Shown in pieces: positions 27,873-36,034 of a stretch of DNA of 64,000 nt. The notes below the pieces were generated by a model, which saw only the letters and a list, made by a program, of their open reading frames with translations, searched no databases and was not told the origin of the DNA. Each line of letters opens with the position of its first letter. Within the stretch, counting starts at the first letter, position 1. A program made the position numbers and the translations under genes. Origin of the DNA: Polyangiaceae bacterium (GTDB taxonomy: Bacteria; Myxococcota_A; Polyangia; Polyangiales; Polyangiaceae); contig JABSRN010000153.1 in assembly GCA_013214025.1 (NCBI GenBank), positions 48,239 to 112,238 on the forward strand, read 5' to 3'.

Positions 27873-28625
27873 ATGAAGTTGCAGCTTGGAAAACTTGGGG
27901 CTCTTGGCGCCGTCGCCCTCTCACTCATTTCGGCCACCAGCTGTGCTGAGGTGAAGACGGACCTTTTCATCCGGGGCGTCTCGATCGTCACCGTCAGCGG
28001 GTCGGCCTGCGAGTACTCACAATCCCAGACTGTGTTGAGCGGCCTCATGGACGTCAACCTGACCACCCAGTTTCGGATTGGTGTCCAAGTCGGGAGCCAA
28101 CTGTTGGAAACTGGCAACTCCGACATGCTTCGACCCGAGAGCAATCGAGTTGTGATCAAGGGTGCTGAAGTTCATCTGCTCGACGAACAGGGGCGCTTGA
28201 TCGAAGAATTTACCGTGGCAGCTACCGGCTTCATTGACCCAACCGTTACCTCGGAGCCCACCTACGGAGTGGCGGCGTTTCGCGTGATTCCACCGCAAAC
28301 TGGCGCACTGCTCAGGGACCAGTTCATCAATGCCAATCCGGGCCAGATCAACATCATCGCCACTTTTACGGTATTTGGTGAGACCCTCGGTGGCTCCGAG
28401 ATCGAGTCCGCCGAGTACTCTTGGCCCATCACTGTCTGCTACGGCTGTGCGGTCTATTTCCCCAGCGAAGCGATGATCCTAGACAGCACCGGGCGTCGTT
28501 TTTGCGGCGGCGAAGCCGAAAGCGGCGATCCCCCGCCCTGCAATGCCGGGAGCGGGTCCGACGTAGACTGCCGTACCTGTCGCGACATCTCCTACGATGA
28601 CTCTCTCTGCCTATACCCGCGCTGA
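27873..28625 (+). CDS. Lipoprotein, unknown function
   Basis: A 250-residue predicted lipoprotein. ATG 27873 is preceded by TTGAGG at a suitable distance and opens a signal peptide ending in the lipobox ATSC (Cys 24). The mature part is rich in beta-strand-like segments without low-complexity spacer. It ends with several Cys (VCYGCAVYF, RRFCGG, DCRTCRDISYDDSLC) that could form disulfides. It is followed 38 bases later by an exported barrel-like protein in the same direction. Family not recognised. Confidence 0.8.
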   Translation: MKLQLGKLGALGAVALSLISATSCAEVKTDLFIRGVSIVTVSGSACEYSQSQTVLSGLMDVNLTTQFRIGVQVGSQLLETGNSDMLRPESNRVVIKGAEVHLLDEQGRLIEEFTVAATGFIDPTVTSEPTYGVAAFRVIPPQTGALLRDQFINANPGQINIIATFTVFGETLGGSEIESAEYSWPITVCYGCAVYFPSEAMILDSTGRRFCGGEAESGDPPPCNAGSGSDVDCRTCRDISYDDSLCLYPR

Positions 28626-28663
28626 CAGCGCAGCGCTTTTGAGCTGAGCGCGCAAAGACGCCC

Positions 28664-29257
28664 GTGTTCCGCCGCGCGCCCCCCTTAGCTAGCCACGGCT
28701 TCGTGGCAGCTCCGTTCATGGCTTCGCTGTTCGTTACGCTGCTCGCAGCGAAGCCCTGTGCGGCGGATCCGCAGTATAGCGCCGGCCTACTGGTTGGCCT
28801 CGGCCACGAATCGGCTACCGACCGTGACGGCGACAACGAGTTTCTGCTCGGCGCCCGAACGGAAGCTCTTTTCGGCCGGGATAGCAGTCAGCAGTTCGCC
28901 GTAGGTCCGTACCTCTCTGCTCTGAGCTCCGGCTTCGACGATCTGAGCGTGGGGGGAGGCGCTAGCCTGCTAGTGCCGTGGACAGATCCCATCCCTGCCG
29001 TGGTGAGTGTTGGGCCAGCCGCCCACTGGGGCGACTTGGGGTGGGCTCCGGCCGTCGTGGGTCAGCTCTACCTCGGCAGCAGAACCTACAATTTTTCCGG
29101 CAAATACAGCGTGGCCGCGGGGTTCGTACTCGGAGTGAAACGCGTGTTTAACGACGCCGGTGAGCGCACAATATACCTCGCAGCCCATATGGACGGCGCC
29201 CTGCTCTCCCTGCCCTTCATCGCCCTCTTCGAATGGCTCCGCCCCCGGGCTGACTGA
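28664..29257 (+). CDS. Exported outer-membrane beta-barrel-like protein
   Basis: A 197-residue protein with a signal peptide ending near AKPCAADP and then alternating hydrophobic/polar strands rich in Gly and aromatic residues (YSAGLLVGLGHESATD, FLLGARTEALFG, GKYSVAAGFVLGVKR), suggestive of a small outer-membrane barrel. GTG start at 28664; an internal ATG at 28718 would cut the signal peptide short. It lies downstream of, and may be cotranscribed with, the preceding lipoprotein. No specific family assigned. Confidence 0.68.
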   Translation: MFRRAPPLASHGFVAAPFMASLFVTLLAAKPCAADPQYSAGLLVGLGHESATDRDGDNEFLLGARTEALFGRDSSQQFAVGPYLSALSSGFDDLSVGGGASLLVPWTDPIPAVVSVGPAAHWGDLGWAPAVVGQLYLGSRTYNFSGKYSVAAGFVLGVKRVFNDAGERTIYLAAHMDGALLSLPFIALFEWLRPRAD

Positions 29258-29431
29258 TCCCCCGCTCCAATATGCAGGAGCCAGGTTTTTCCGGGCCTCG
29301 TTTTGATGCACCGAGCCCGGCGGTCCATCGCCGAGATTTTTCTTCGGAACGAACTACGCGAAAACACTCCATAACATTTAAAGTTCAAACAGCTCATTTC
29401 CATCCTGCTCGACAGGTGGTAGCGTTCACGC

Positions 29432-29791
29432 ATGGATCAGGCTCCTGTGGAACTTCGAGTCGGTGGACAAGTCTACCGGATAGTGGCCTCCACGGATCAA
29501 GGCGAGCTGCAGGGCCTCGCCGCCATCGTCGACAAGAAACTGCAGGAGCTCAAAGTGCCCGGACGGGCCTTCGAGCAAAACCTTCTGCTCGTCGCTCTCG
29601 CTTTGGCCCACGAAGCGCAGCAGGCTCAACAGCAACTCGCGGCGACCGAAACACGCTCTCGCGAAATGTTGCGCGAGCTCTTGGGCCGTGTCGATCAAGC
29701 GCTCGGTGCGGATGACCCGGACGACTCTCCCATCTCCGACATCAGCCTCGACGGGCCCACGGCAGCGCCCAGCGTCTCCATCGACTCCTAG
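29432..29791 (+). CDS. zapA: Cell-division protein ZapA
   Basis: A 119-residue ZapA, which binds FtsZ and bundles its filaments at the division site. The globular N-terminal part shows VELRVGGQVYRIVASTDQGELQGLAAIVDKKLQEL; a long coiled-coil helix follows (LLLVALALAHEAQQAQQQLAATETRSREMLREL). The acidic C-terminal tail is a lineage-specific addition. Downstream to 29941 lies a 150-base gap where many bacteria encode 6S RNA (see findings). Confidence 0.85.
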   Translation: MDQAPVELRVGGQVYRIVASTDQGELQGLAAIVDKKLQELKVPGRAFEQNLLLVALALAHEAQQAQQQLAATETRSREMLRELLGRVDQALGADDPDDSPISDISLDGPTAAPSVSIDS

Positions 29792-29845
29792 CGCGGGGTC
29801 GCTTGCGGGGGCCCGAAGCGGGCCAGCCGCAGCCGCTGGTTCCTT

Positions 29846-29886
29846 CACTCAGGCTGCCCGCACTCAGGCTACCCTTCACTCAAGCC
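29846..29886. repeat. Three short direct repeats between zapA and the TetR gene
   Basis: CACTCAGGCT at 29846-29855 and 29861-29870 and the variant CACTCAAGCC at 29877-29886, spaced 15 and 16 bases apart. They lie between the convergent zapA and tetR-type genes. Possibly a slippage-derived tandem repeat; no function assigned. Confidence 0.6.
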
Positions 29887-29941
29887 AATTCCCCCAACGG
29901 CTTTCGAACGTCGAGGCTCGGTTGTCGCCCCCTAGAGGTCG

Positions 29942-30535
29942 CTAGCGCAGCATTCGACTGAGCAAATCCCCTAGCGCCCTCGCTCCCTCGTCAGGGTGAG
30001 CCAGCGGGCAGCTGTGCAATTGATAGGACGTCAAGCCTTCTACTGCGCAACACAGAGCGTGCAACTGGACCGCCTCGCTCGGTGCGGAGCGTGCGCCGTC
30101 GCGAATGGCAGCCTCGATCAAATCAGCGAACAGAGCGTTCAGATGTTTACGCAGACGCTCCCGGGCAGGGTTAGATTGACCCAGTAGCGCCAACACCAAC
30201 TCACGGTGAGCCACCGCGGTCGCGTACCAGGTTTCGGAAAATTCACGCTCTCTACCGCCCGGCGTGGGCGCGCGAGACGTGAGGGAACGCAACGGATCCG
30301 TCAGTCGAAACAGCGCCAAATGTTGGACGGCATCCACCAAATCCCCGATGTCGTCGAAGTGTTCGTAAAAAGTATTGCGACCCATGCGGGTCATCGCGAT
30401 CAATTCCCGCACACTGGGAGCTTCTCGCTCAGAAGAGAGCAACAAGGCCCCCGCACTCAGCAGTTGTTCCCGCTGATCCCGGCGGCGGTGCTCCTGGCTC
30501 GCCGTCCGGTCGTATCTCCCTCTGGAAACGGCCAC
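29942..30535 (-). CDS. TetR-family transcriptional regulator
   Basis: A 197-residue repressor-type protein. The N-terminal helix-turn-helix is clear (REQLLSAGALLLSS ... SVRELIAMTRMGRNTFYEHFDDIGDLVDA, about 22-70); the C-terminal ligand/dimer domain is not diagnostic. The GTG at 30535 is the only sensible start: the frame is closed by a TAA about 10 codons upstream. A perfect 32-bp palindrome ends one base before it, the likely autoregulatory operator. The nearest other possible target is bioF, about 670 bases away, so the ligand and regulon are unknown. Confidence 0.9.
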   Translation of the reverse strand: MAVSRGRYDRTASQEHRRRDQREQLLSAGALLLSSEREAPSVRELIAMTRMGRNTFYEHFDDIGDLVDAVQHLALFRLTDPLRSLTSRAPTPGGREREFSETWYATAVAHRELVLALLGQSNPARERLRKHLNALFADLIEAAIRDGARSAPSEAVQLHALCCAVEGLTSYQLHSCPLAHPDEGARALGDLLSRMLR

Positions 30536-30536
30536 C

Positions 30537-30568
30537 GCGGGATAAAAACATGAATGTTTTTATCCCGC
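30537..30568. promoter_or_regulatory. Perfect 15-2-15 palindrome, candidate TetR operator
   Basis: Arms GCGGGATAAAAACAT (30537-30551) and its exact reverse complement (30554-30568) flank a 2-base centre. Length, perfect symmetry and position beside a TetR gene fit an operator. Because it is one base from the GTG codon, the mRNA would either lack it or carry a 15-bp hairpin over the ribosome-binding region. A single matching half-site (ATGTTTTTA) recurs at 30700-30708. Confidence 0.75.
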
Positions 30569-31233
30569 AAGGTCCGGGCACGGATTTCGTCGATCCGGTG
30601 TAAATATATCATAAAGACAGTTGAGTTTCTATATTACCTTCCCTCCCCGATTTGTGCTCGTAACTATGAGTAATTATAGACAACAATAAAGAGACTTTGA
30701 TGTTTTTATATGCCTTCCGGGATCGGATCACGGGATACGGCCCGATGGCCTTCCATGGTCGGCCCGGAAGCTGACCGCGGTTCGGGCGTGGGGCCGCGAA
30801 TTTTGGGCGCTGTGGAACGAAATCTTCCGTTGAGGGGCTGAAAATCTTTGTGAACATGAGGTTCAACCCAGCAAACCGGCCGGCCCATCTTGTAAATTAT
30901 CGGACTCGGCTTCGAGATGGAGGTCGGCAGGTTCCGAACGCGGCCAACGACGGACCAGGTCGTCGGGAAAATCTCGGGCGGCGTACGGTTCTTTCGTCCG
31001 CACCGCCGTCCAGGCTGGCCGCTCGAACGCCGGAGGTCGAGGGCGTGTATTTTGCGCAACAGAGACCGCGAGGACCTCGGAAACAGCAGCCCCGACGCAA
31101 TTCGCCTCTGGTACGCGGTCTTGTTTGCTAGGTTCCCAGCCGTGTGACTGCCGGTATCGGCGCCGAGGACAGGCCAGAATGAAGCGGTTAATCTCGCCAA
31201 TGGGGCGGATTACGCTTCTGCTAGGGTGCAGGC
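30569..31233. other. Intergenic region with AT-rich island upstream of bioF
   Basis: No convincing gene is seen in these 665 bases. About 30598-30712 is strikingly A/T-rich compared with everything around it and contains TATATT- and TATAGA-like hexamers, so it probably holds promoter elements for the TetR gene and possibly others. From about 30715 composition returns to normal. Open frames on the minus strand (30706-31200, 30609-30866) lack a ribosome-binding site and protein-like composition and are not called. Confidence 0.5.
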
Positions 31234-32361
31234 GTGGGATTCGTTGATTATCTGCAGGATGAACTCGATGATTTGCGAGAGCAGGGGCTCTTGCGTGAAT
31301 CTACCGGGGTTGCCACCCAGGGGCTCGACTACAGCTCGAACGATTATCTGCGGCTCGCGGGGGGCGCCGTTTCACGTGAAACACCCTCGATCCCCACAGG
31401 GGCGGGAGCTTCTCGGCTGATATTCGGAACCCATGAGCAGCACCTGGCGCTGGAATCGGAACTGGCCCTATGGGTTGGCGCCGACTCCGCATTGCTATTT
31501 AGCAGCGGGTACGCGGCTAACCTGGGGGCTCTCGGTGCCCTCGGAAGGCAAGGCGACATCTTCCTGTCTGACGAGCTGAACCACGCGTCTATCATTGATG
31601 GCTGTCGGCTGAGCCGTGCGTCGGTGCTGACATATCGCCACTGTGATTTGGATGATCTTGCACAGAAGCTGAAGTCCGCACCCCCATCGAGAAAGCTATG
31701 GGTGCTCACGGAGAGTTACTTCAGCATGGACGGAGACGGCCCTGATATGGCCGCGCTCAGGCAGCTCTGTGCCGACGCCGACGCCGGGCTATATGTAGAT
31801 GAGGCTCACGCCCTCGGGGTGTTCGGCAGTGCTGGAGGGGGCTTGTGTGCGGCCGCGGGATTCACTCCGGACGTTCTAGTGGGGACCCTAGGAAAAGCGG
31901 TTGGAACGCACGGCGCCTTCGTCGCAGGCCCGACTGTACTGCGGAACTGGCTGTGGAACCGCGCCCGGAGCTTTGTCTTCTCGACTGCCCCAAGTCCCTT
32001 ACTCACGGCACAGTCCCGAATGGCTGTCGCTGAAGTCATCGGTGCCGTCGACAAGCGCAGCCGTTTGCTCTCGGCTTGCGCTGCGTTCGAGGACGCCTTG
32101 AGCGGGGCAGGGGTGGAATTGTCGACACGCCGCTTCGGGCCCATCTTCCCAATCCGACTCGGTACCAACGATGCCGCCCAAGGCCTGGCAGAACGACTTC
32201 TTTCCGCCGGCTTCCGAGTTCAGGCCATTCGCGCGCCCACCGTCCCTACGGGCACAGCCCGGGTCCGCATCACCCTTTCGTCCAACACCACCGATGCTCA
32301 GCGAACAGAGCTGGTCAGGGAAATCGTCGCCTACCAGCAGACCCTACCGAACGGCGATTGA
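31234..32361 (+). CDS. bioF: 8-amino-7-oxononanoate synthase
   Basis: PLP enzyme that condenses pimeloyl-thioester with alanine, the first ring-forming branch of biotin synthesis. The 375-residue protein has DYSSNDYLRL, the substrate loop LNHASIIDGCRLS, LYVDEAHALGVFG, and the PLP lysine in TLGKAVGTHGAF. GTG start at 31234. bioD follows 31 bases after the stop, so this is a two-gene biotin operon; bioA and bioB are not in the window. A parS-like site lies inside the gene (31368-31383). Confidence 0.95.
   Translation: MGFVDYLQDELDDLREQGLLRESTGVATQGLDYSSNDYLRLAGGAVSRETPSIPTGAGASRLIFGTHEQHLALESELALWVGADSALLFSSGYAANLGALGALGRQGDIFLSDELNHASIIDGCRLSRASVLTYRHCDLDDLAQKLKSAPPSRKLWVLTESYFSMDGDGPDMAALRQLCADADAGLYVDEAHALGVFGSAGGGLCAAAGFTPDVLVGTLGKAVGTHGAFVAGPTVLRNWLWNRARSFVFSTAPSPLLTAQSRMAVAEVIGAVDKRSRLLSACAAFEDALSGAGVELSTRRFGPIFPIRLGTNDAAQGLAERLLSAGFRVQAIRAPTVPTGTARVRITLSSNTTDAQRTELVREIVAYQQTLPNGD
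31368..31383. promoter_or_regulatory. parS-like ParB-binding site 1
   Basis: CGTTTCACGTGAAACA, 15 of 16 bases of the broadly conserved chromosomal parS consensus TGTTTCACGTGAAACA, with a perfect 14-bp palindromic core. It lies within bioF, where it reads Ala-Val-Ser-Arg-Glu-Thr. Confidence 0.87.
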
Positions 32362-32392
32362 CGCCGCTGCGTTGGGCCCAGATACCGTGCCC

Positions 32393-33118
32393 ATGGCGCG
32401 AGTTGTTGTCTTGGGCACAGGCACCGGAGTTGGGAAAACCTATGTCTCCACCACCTTCGTCCGCGAGTTGGCACGAGCCGGTGCCGCATCGGTGCTCGGA
32501 CTCAAACCGGTGGAGAGCGGCGTGTCGGACGACCCCGCGGGCACCGATGCACAGCTACTCGCCGACGCCTCGTTTCACGTGAAACCGCCAACGCCCTTGC
32601 GTCGACACTCATTTCGCGAACCGGTGTCTCCACACCTGGCCGCCCGAGCTGCCGGCACCACCATCAAAGTCGCCGATCTGGTGGAGTGGGTCGTAACGAA
32701 CGAAGATGATTGTCCACTGCCATATGTGACCACTCTTATATCGCAATACTCGCGCTGGTCCGTCATTGAAACCGCCGGTGGCGCCTTCAGCCCCCTGAGC
32801 GACACCACCACGTGCGCGGATCTCGCCGAGGCCCTCGAACCCTGCTTGTGGATGCTGGTGGGACGCGACGCCCTCGGCACATTGCACGACGTCGCCGCTA
32901 CCACGCGCGCCCTGAAGCGCGTGCCAGATGTAGTCGTGTTGAGCGCTCCGGAAGCACCCGACGCATCCACCGGAACCAACGCCAACGAAATGCTGCGCTT
33001 GGGCCTAGCAGCGCGGGTGATAGAACTAAGCCGTGGTGGCAGTCGCCCTCTGGCGAATCTAGCGACTCGTTGGATGACCAAACACTCCCGAGACGACTCC
33101 CCGCCAACGAAGTCATAA
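32393..33118 (+). CDS. bioD: Dethiobiotin synthetase
   Basis: ATP-dependent carboxylation of diaminopelargonate to dethiobiotin. Starting at ATG 32393 the 241-residue protein opens with the P-loop VVVLGTGTGVGKTYVSTTF, followed by LGLKPVESG, the EPVSPHLAAR substrate loop, and IETAGGAFSPL. The frame extends upstream to 32171 inside bioF but that part is not protein-like. It is 31 bases downstream of bioF, and convergent with the ABC ATPase gene. A second parS-like site lies at 32571-32586. Confidence 0.94.
   Translation: MARVVVLGTGTGVGKTYVSTTFVRELARAGAASVLGLKPVESGVSDDPAGTDAQLLADASFHVKPPTPLRRHSFREPVSPHLAARAAGTTIKVADLVEWVVTNEDDCPLPYVTTLISQYSRWSVIETAGGAFSPLSDTTTCADLAEALEPCLWMLVGRDALGTLHDVAATTRALKRVPDVVVLSAPEAPDASTGTNANEMLRLGLAARVIELSRGGSRPLANLATRWMTKHSRDDSPPTKS
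32571..32586. promoter_or_regulatory. parS-like ParB-binding site 2
   Basis: CGTTTCACGTGAAACC; the 14-bp core GTTTCACGTGAAAC is identical to site 1, 1203 bases away. Within bioD it reads Ser-Phe-His-Val-Lys-Pro, a different reading frame from site 1, so the identity is not a by-product of protein similarity. Confidence 0.85.
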
Positions 33119-33177
33119 AACTTCATCCTACAAGGCGCGAACACGCTCGCAGGGATGAGTCGCCGCTCACACTCCGC

Positions 33178-33846
33178 TCAGCCACTGACTGCGATAGACG
33201 AGCCGTCATCCCGAAGCCGGCCCTCTTCAATCAACACCCGCCGCCCGTTCAAGCGCTCTCGCAAACCCACTACGTGACTCACCAGCACGACGATGGTGCC
33301 GCTGCTATTTTCCGCGAGCATCACCTCTTCGCAACGTTGGGCGGACGCCGCATCCAAGCCCGTCAGAGGCTCGTCTAGCAACAACACAGAGGGGCGATGC
33401 ACCAGCGCGCGACCCAAAGCGATGCGCTGACGTTGGCCCCGGGACAGGGTGCCCACGGGCTGATCGCCGAAGCGTTCCATGCGCAGCCGATCACAGACGC
33501 CGGACCATGCCTGCTCGGGATCGAGACCATGCAGCTTCGCCGCCAACGCAACGTTCTCGCGCCCAGTCAACTCGCGGTAGCAGTGGGAATCGTGCCCCAA
33601 CCAGCCAATGTGCCGACGGATCTGCCGCAGATCGGCTCCCAGGGGCTGATAGCTAACCACCCCAGAAGTCGGACGCAGGACCGTGGCAAGCAGTGCTAAC
33701 AGAGTGGTTTTTCCCGCACCGTTCGGTCCTTCCACACAAATGATCTGCCCCGGAACGAGCGTCAGATCGATCCGCCGAAGAGCGGCGGTGGCTCCGAAGA
33801 AGCGACTTACGTTCCGCAGCTGGATGCTGTCGACTCGACTCGGCAT
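33178..33846 (-). CDS. ABC transporter ATP-binding protein, CcmA-like
   Basis: A 222-residue ATPase (ATG 33846; ATG 33888 would add 14 residues). All nucleotide-binding motifs are present: Walker A GPNGAGKTTLL, signature LSRGQRQRIALGRAL, Walker B VLLLDEPLTGLD, and the switch His in VLVSHV. Short length and overall look resemble CcmA, the ATPase of the haem exporter for cytochrome c maturation. No permease (ccmB/C) gene adjoins it, so the partner is unknown. It is divergent from the MoxR operon and convergent with bioD. Confidence 0.85.
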   Translation of the reverse strand: MPSRVDSIQLRNVSRFFGATAALRRIDLTLVPGQIICVEGPNGAGKTTLLALLATVLRPTSGVVSYQPLGADLRQIRRHIGWLGHDSHCYRELTGRENVALAAKLHGLDPEQAWSGVCDRLRMERFGDQPVGTLSRGQRQRIALGRALVHRPSVLLLDEPLTGLDAASAQRCEEVMLAENSSGTIVVLVSHVVGLRERLNGRRVLIEEGRLRDDGSSIAVSG

Positions 33847-34029
33847 TGGTGCCACGAGTCTACAAAGACTGGGACCCGCCACCCGCATTTCAGTCGAAAT
33901 GTCCCCACCCTACACAGACGTGCAGCTGCCCCCGCCTTCCAGCCTCGCCGAACTTCCTCGGGCAGGGGACTCAAGGTTCAATAAATCCAGCTTGAATCTG
34001 GCCAGATTCTGCGTGCTACGATAGCTCCG

Positions 34030-34998
34030 ATGTCGTCGTCTACCGCGCGAGCGCTGCGCCCCGATCGGGTCGAACGTCTGAGCGAACTCCGTGAAAGTGT
34101 GCACAAGGCGTTGCACGGCAAAGCCGAGCCCGTCGAACTAGCAATCATCTCGTTGCTCGCCCGAGGCCACGTGTTGGTCGAAGACGTTCCCGGCGTCGGG
34201 AAAACGACACTCGCGCGTGCCTTAGCCAAAGCGCTGGGTTCAAAAATGAACCGTGTACAGTTCACCAGCGATCTGCTGCCGAGTGATCTGCTGGGCGTCT
34301 CCGTCTTCGATCAAAAGAAGGGGGACTTCACCCTTCGACGCGGCCCCGTATTTACCAACGTGTTGTTGGCGGACGAGATCAACCGCGCCAGCCCGCGCAC
34401 GCAGTCCGCCTTACTCGAAGCCATGAACGACGGGCAAGTGTCCATCGACGGTCAGACGCTGCCACTGCCTTCTCCCTTTCTCGTGCTGGCTACGCAGAAC
34501 CCTCAAGAATTCGCCGGCACATTTCCACTGCCGGAATCCCAGCTCGATCGATTTATGGTTCGCTTGAGCCTGGGTTATCCCTCTTCCGACGTGGAAACAC
34601 GCCTCATCCTCGATGGCAGCCGAGATCGAGTGGCCGACGTGGAATCCGTGTTCACACCCGAAACTTTTCTTCGGCTACAAAATGACGTCGACGACATTCG
34701 TCTCGACAGCGCGCTGGCGACCTACCTGCAGGCCCTTATCGCCGCCACCCGCAGCAGTTCGAATATTAGCCTAGGCGCTTCCACCCGAGCAGCGATCAAT
34801 CTCGCTCAAGCGGCACGGGCCCGCGCTCTGCTGCACGGCCGCGACTATTGCATTGCGGACGACATCCACGATTTGGCCACCCCGATGCTCAGCCATCGCG
34901 TGCGCTTGAGCGCCATCACCGAAGGATATTCGCCCTCTCGCGAGGAAGCCGAGAGCACGGTTCGCGACATCATTACAAGAGTCCCCGTCCCCATCTAG
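34030..34998 (+). CDS. MoxR-family AAA+ ATPase
   Basis: A 322-residue chaperone-type AAA+ protein: Walker A EDVPGVGKTTLARALA, the MoxR-typical QFTSDLLPSDLLGV, Walker B VLLADEINRASPRTQSALLEAM, sensor 1 LATQNP, and FPLPESQLDRF. These proteins act with DUF58/VWA partners in assembling or activating envelope or metal-containing proteins. Here it is the first gene of a compact operon with DUF58 and transglutaminase genes, a widely seen set. Confidence 0.94.
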   Translation: MSSSTARALRPDRVERLSELRESVHKALHGKAEPVELAIISLLARGHVLVEDVPGVGKTTLARALAKALGSKMNRVQFTSDLLPSDLLGVSVFDQKKGDFTLRRGPVFTNVLLADEINRASPRTQSALLEAMNDGQVSIDGQTLPLPSPFLVLATQNPQEFAGTFPLPESQLDRFMVRLSLGYPSSDVETRLILDGSRDRVADVESVFTPETFLRLQNDVDDIRLDSALATYLQALIAATRSSSNISLGASTRAAINLAQAARARALLHGRDYCIADDIHDLATPMLSHRVRLSAITEGYSPSREEAESTVRDIITRVPVPI

Positions 34999-35002
34999 CG
35001 TC

Positions 35003-36034
35003 GTGGCACCGCTCGACGAACAGCACCACGGAAGGCTCAACTTTCTCCAAAAACACTTCCGGCGCAGCCTGACGTTTCCCCGGAAACTAAAGTTCACGCG
35101 CGAAGGCAAGTGGTTCGTGTTCATCACGATGGCAGTTGGTTTCGCGGCGATCAATACGGGCAACAACCTGCTCTATCTGTTTCTGGGGATGCTGCTCGCA
35201 CTGATCGTCGTGTCCGGGGTGATGAGCGAGCTGAGCCTCCGGGGACTGGTGGTCACTCGACGCCTACCGAAACGAGCGCAGGTGGGACGACCGCACCTAG
35301 TAGAAATCGAAGTCAGCAATCGCAAACAAAAGGTCCCCAGCTACGCCATTGAGATCGAAGATCTACGGGAAGGGCAGCCCGCCGACAAGCGATGCTTTTT
35401 TCTCAAGATCAGCCCGGACTCGTCCCAAGTAGCCGCCTACCGGCGAACTCCTACGCGGCGAGGTCTCGACCGCCACGTTGCCTTCCGACTGGCCACGCGA
35501 TTTCCCTTCGGTCTATTCGAGAAGTCCCGGGAAATTGTAGCGTCGGACGAGCTCGTCATCTACCCGCAAGTGAGCGCCGTCGTCTTGCCCCCACCGCGAA
35601 CTGGCGCGGCAAGTACGGAGACGGGCAGATTGGGGCGCGGCGCGGGCGACGAAATTCTGACCGTGCGCGCGATGCGGGATGGGGACGACCCACGAGACAT
35701 CTACTGGAAGCGCAGTATCCCCGGCCGGCAATTGATCGTGCGGGAACGCGCCGCGGAAGCCCGCCACGAAATCAACCTGAAGCTGGAGTCGACCTACGAA
35801 AAACGCCCGGACCCGTTGTGGCTGGAGCGTTTTGAGCATCGCATTCGCGAAACCGCATCCCGAGCCGTCGCCCATGTGCGACGCGGCGATCAGGTGACGA
35901 TCCACACGACCGAAGGGCAACGCGCCGTCGGAGGAAGAAGCCTGGGTGCCGATCCCATCCTGCGCTTCCTGGCATTGCTCGAGCCCAACCCGCACTCCGA
36001 CGGCGCCAAGGCGCCCGAAAGCCAAGCTTCGTGA
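35003..36034 (+). CDS. DUF58 (VWA-like) membrane protein
   Basis: A 343-residue protein with two transmembrane helices near the N-terminus (WFVFITMAVGFAAINTG and LLYLFLGMLLALIVVSGV) and a cytoplasmic DUF58 domain whose hallmark, RAMRDGDDPRDIYWKRS followed by LIVRE, is at about 228-250. GTG start at 35003, four bases after the moxR stop. Its stop overlaps the GTG of the next gene (GTGA), implying translational coupling. Likely partner of the MoxR ATPase. Confidence 0.93.
   Translation: MAPLDEQHHGRLNFLQKHFRRSLTFPRKLKFTREGKWFVFITMAVGFAAINTGNNLLYLFLGMLLALIVVSGVMSELSLRGLVVTRRLPKRAQVGRPHLVEIEVSNRKQKVPSYAIEIEDLREGQPADKRCFFLKISPDSSQVAAYRRTPTRRGLDRHVAFRLATRFPFGLFEKSREIVASDELVIYPQVSAVVLPPPRTGAASTETGRLGRGAGDEILTVRAMRDGDDPRDIYWKRSIPGRQLIVRERAAEARHEINLKLESTYEKRPDPLWLERFEHRIRETASRAVAHVRRGDQVTIHTTEGQRAVGGRSLGADPILRFLALLEPNPHSDGAKAPESQAS

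Noticed and set aside
30706..31200. A 164-codon minus-strand frame upstream of bioF
   Set aside because: No ribosome-binding site, Pro/Arg/Ser-rich shadow-like composition, and it runs into the AT-rich island.
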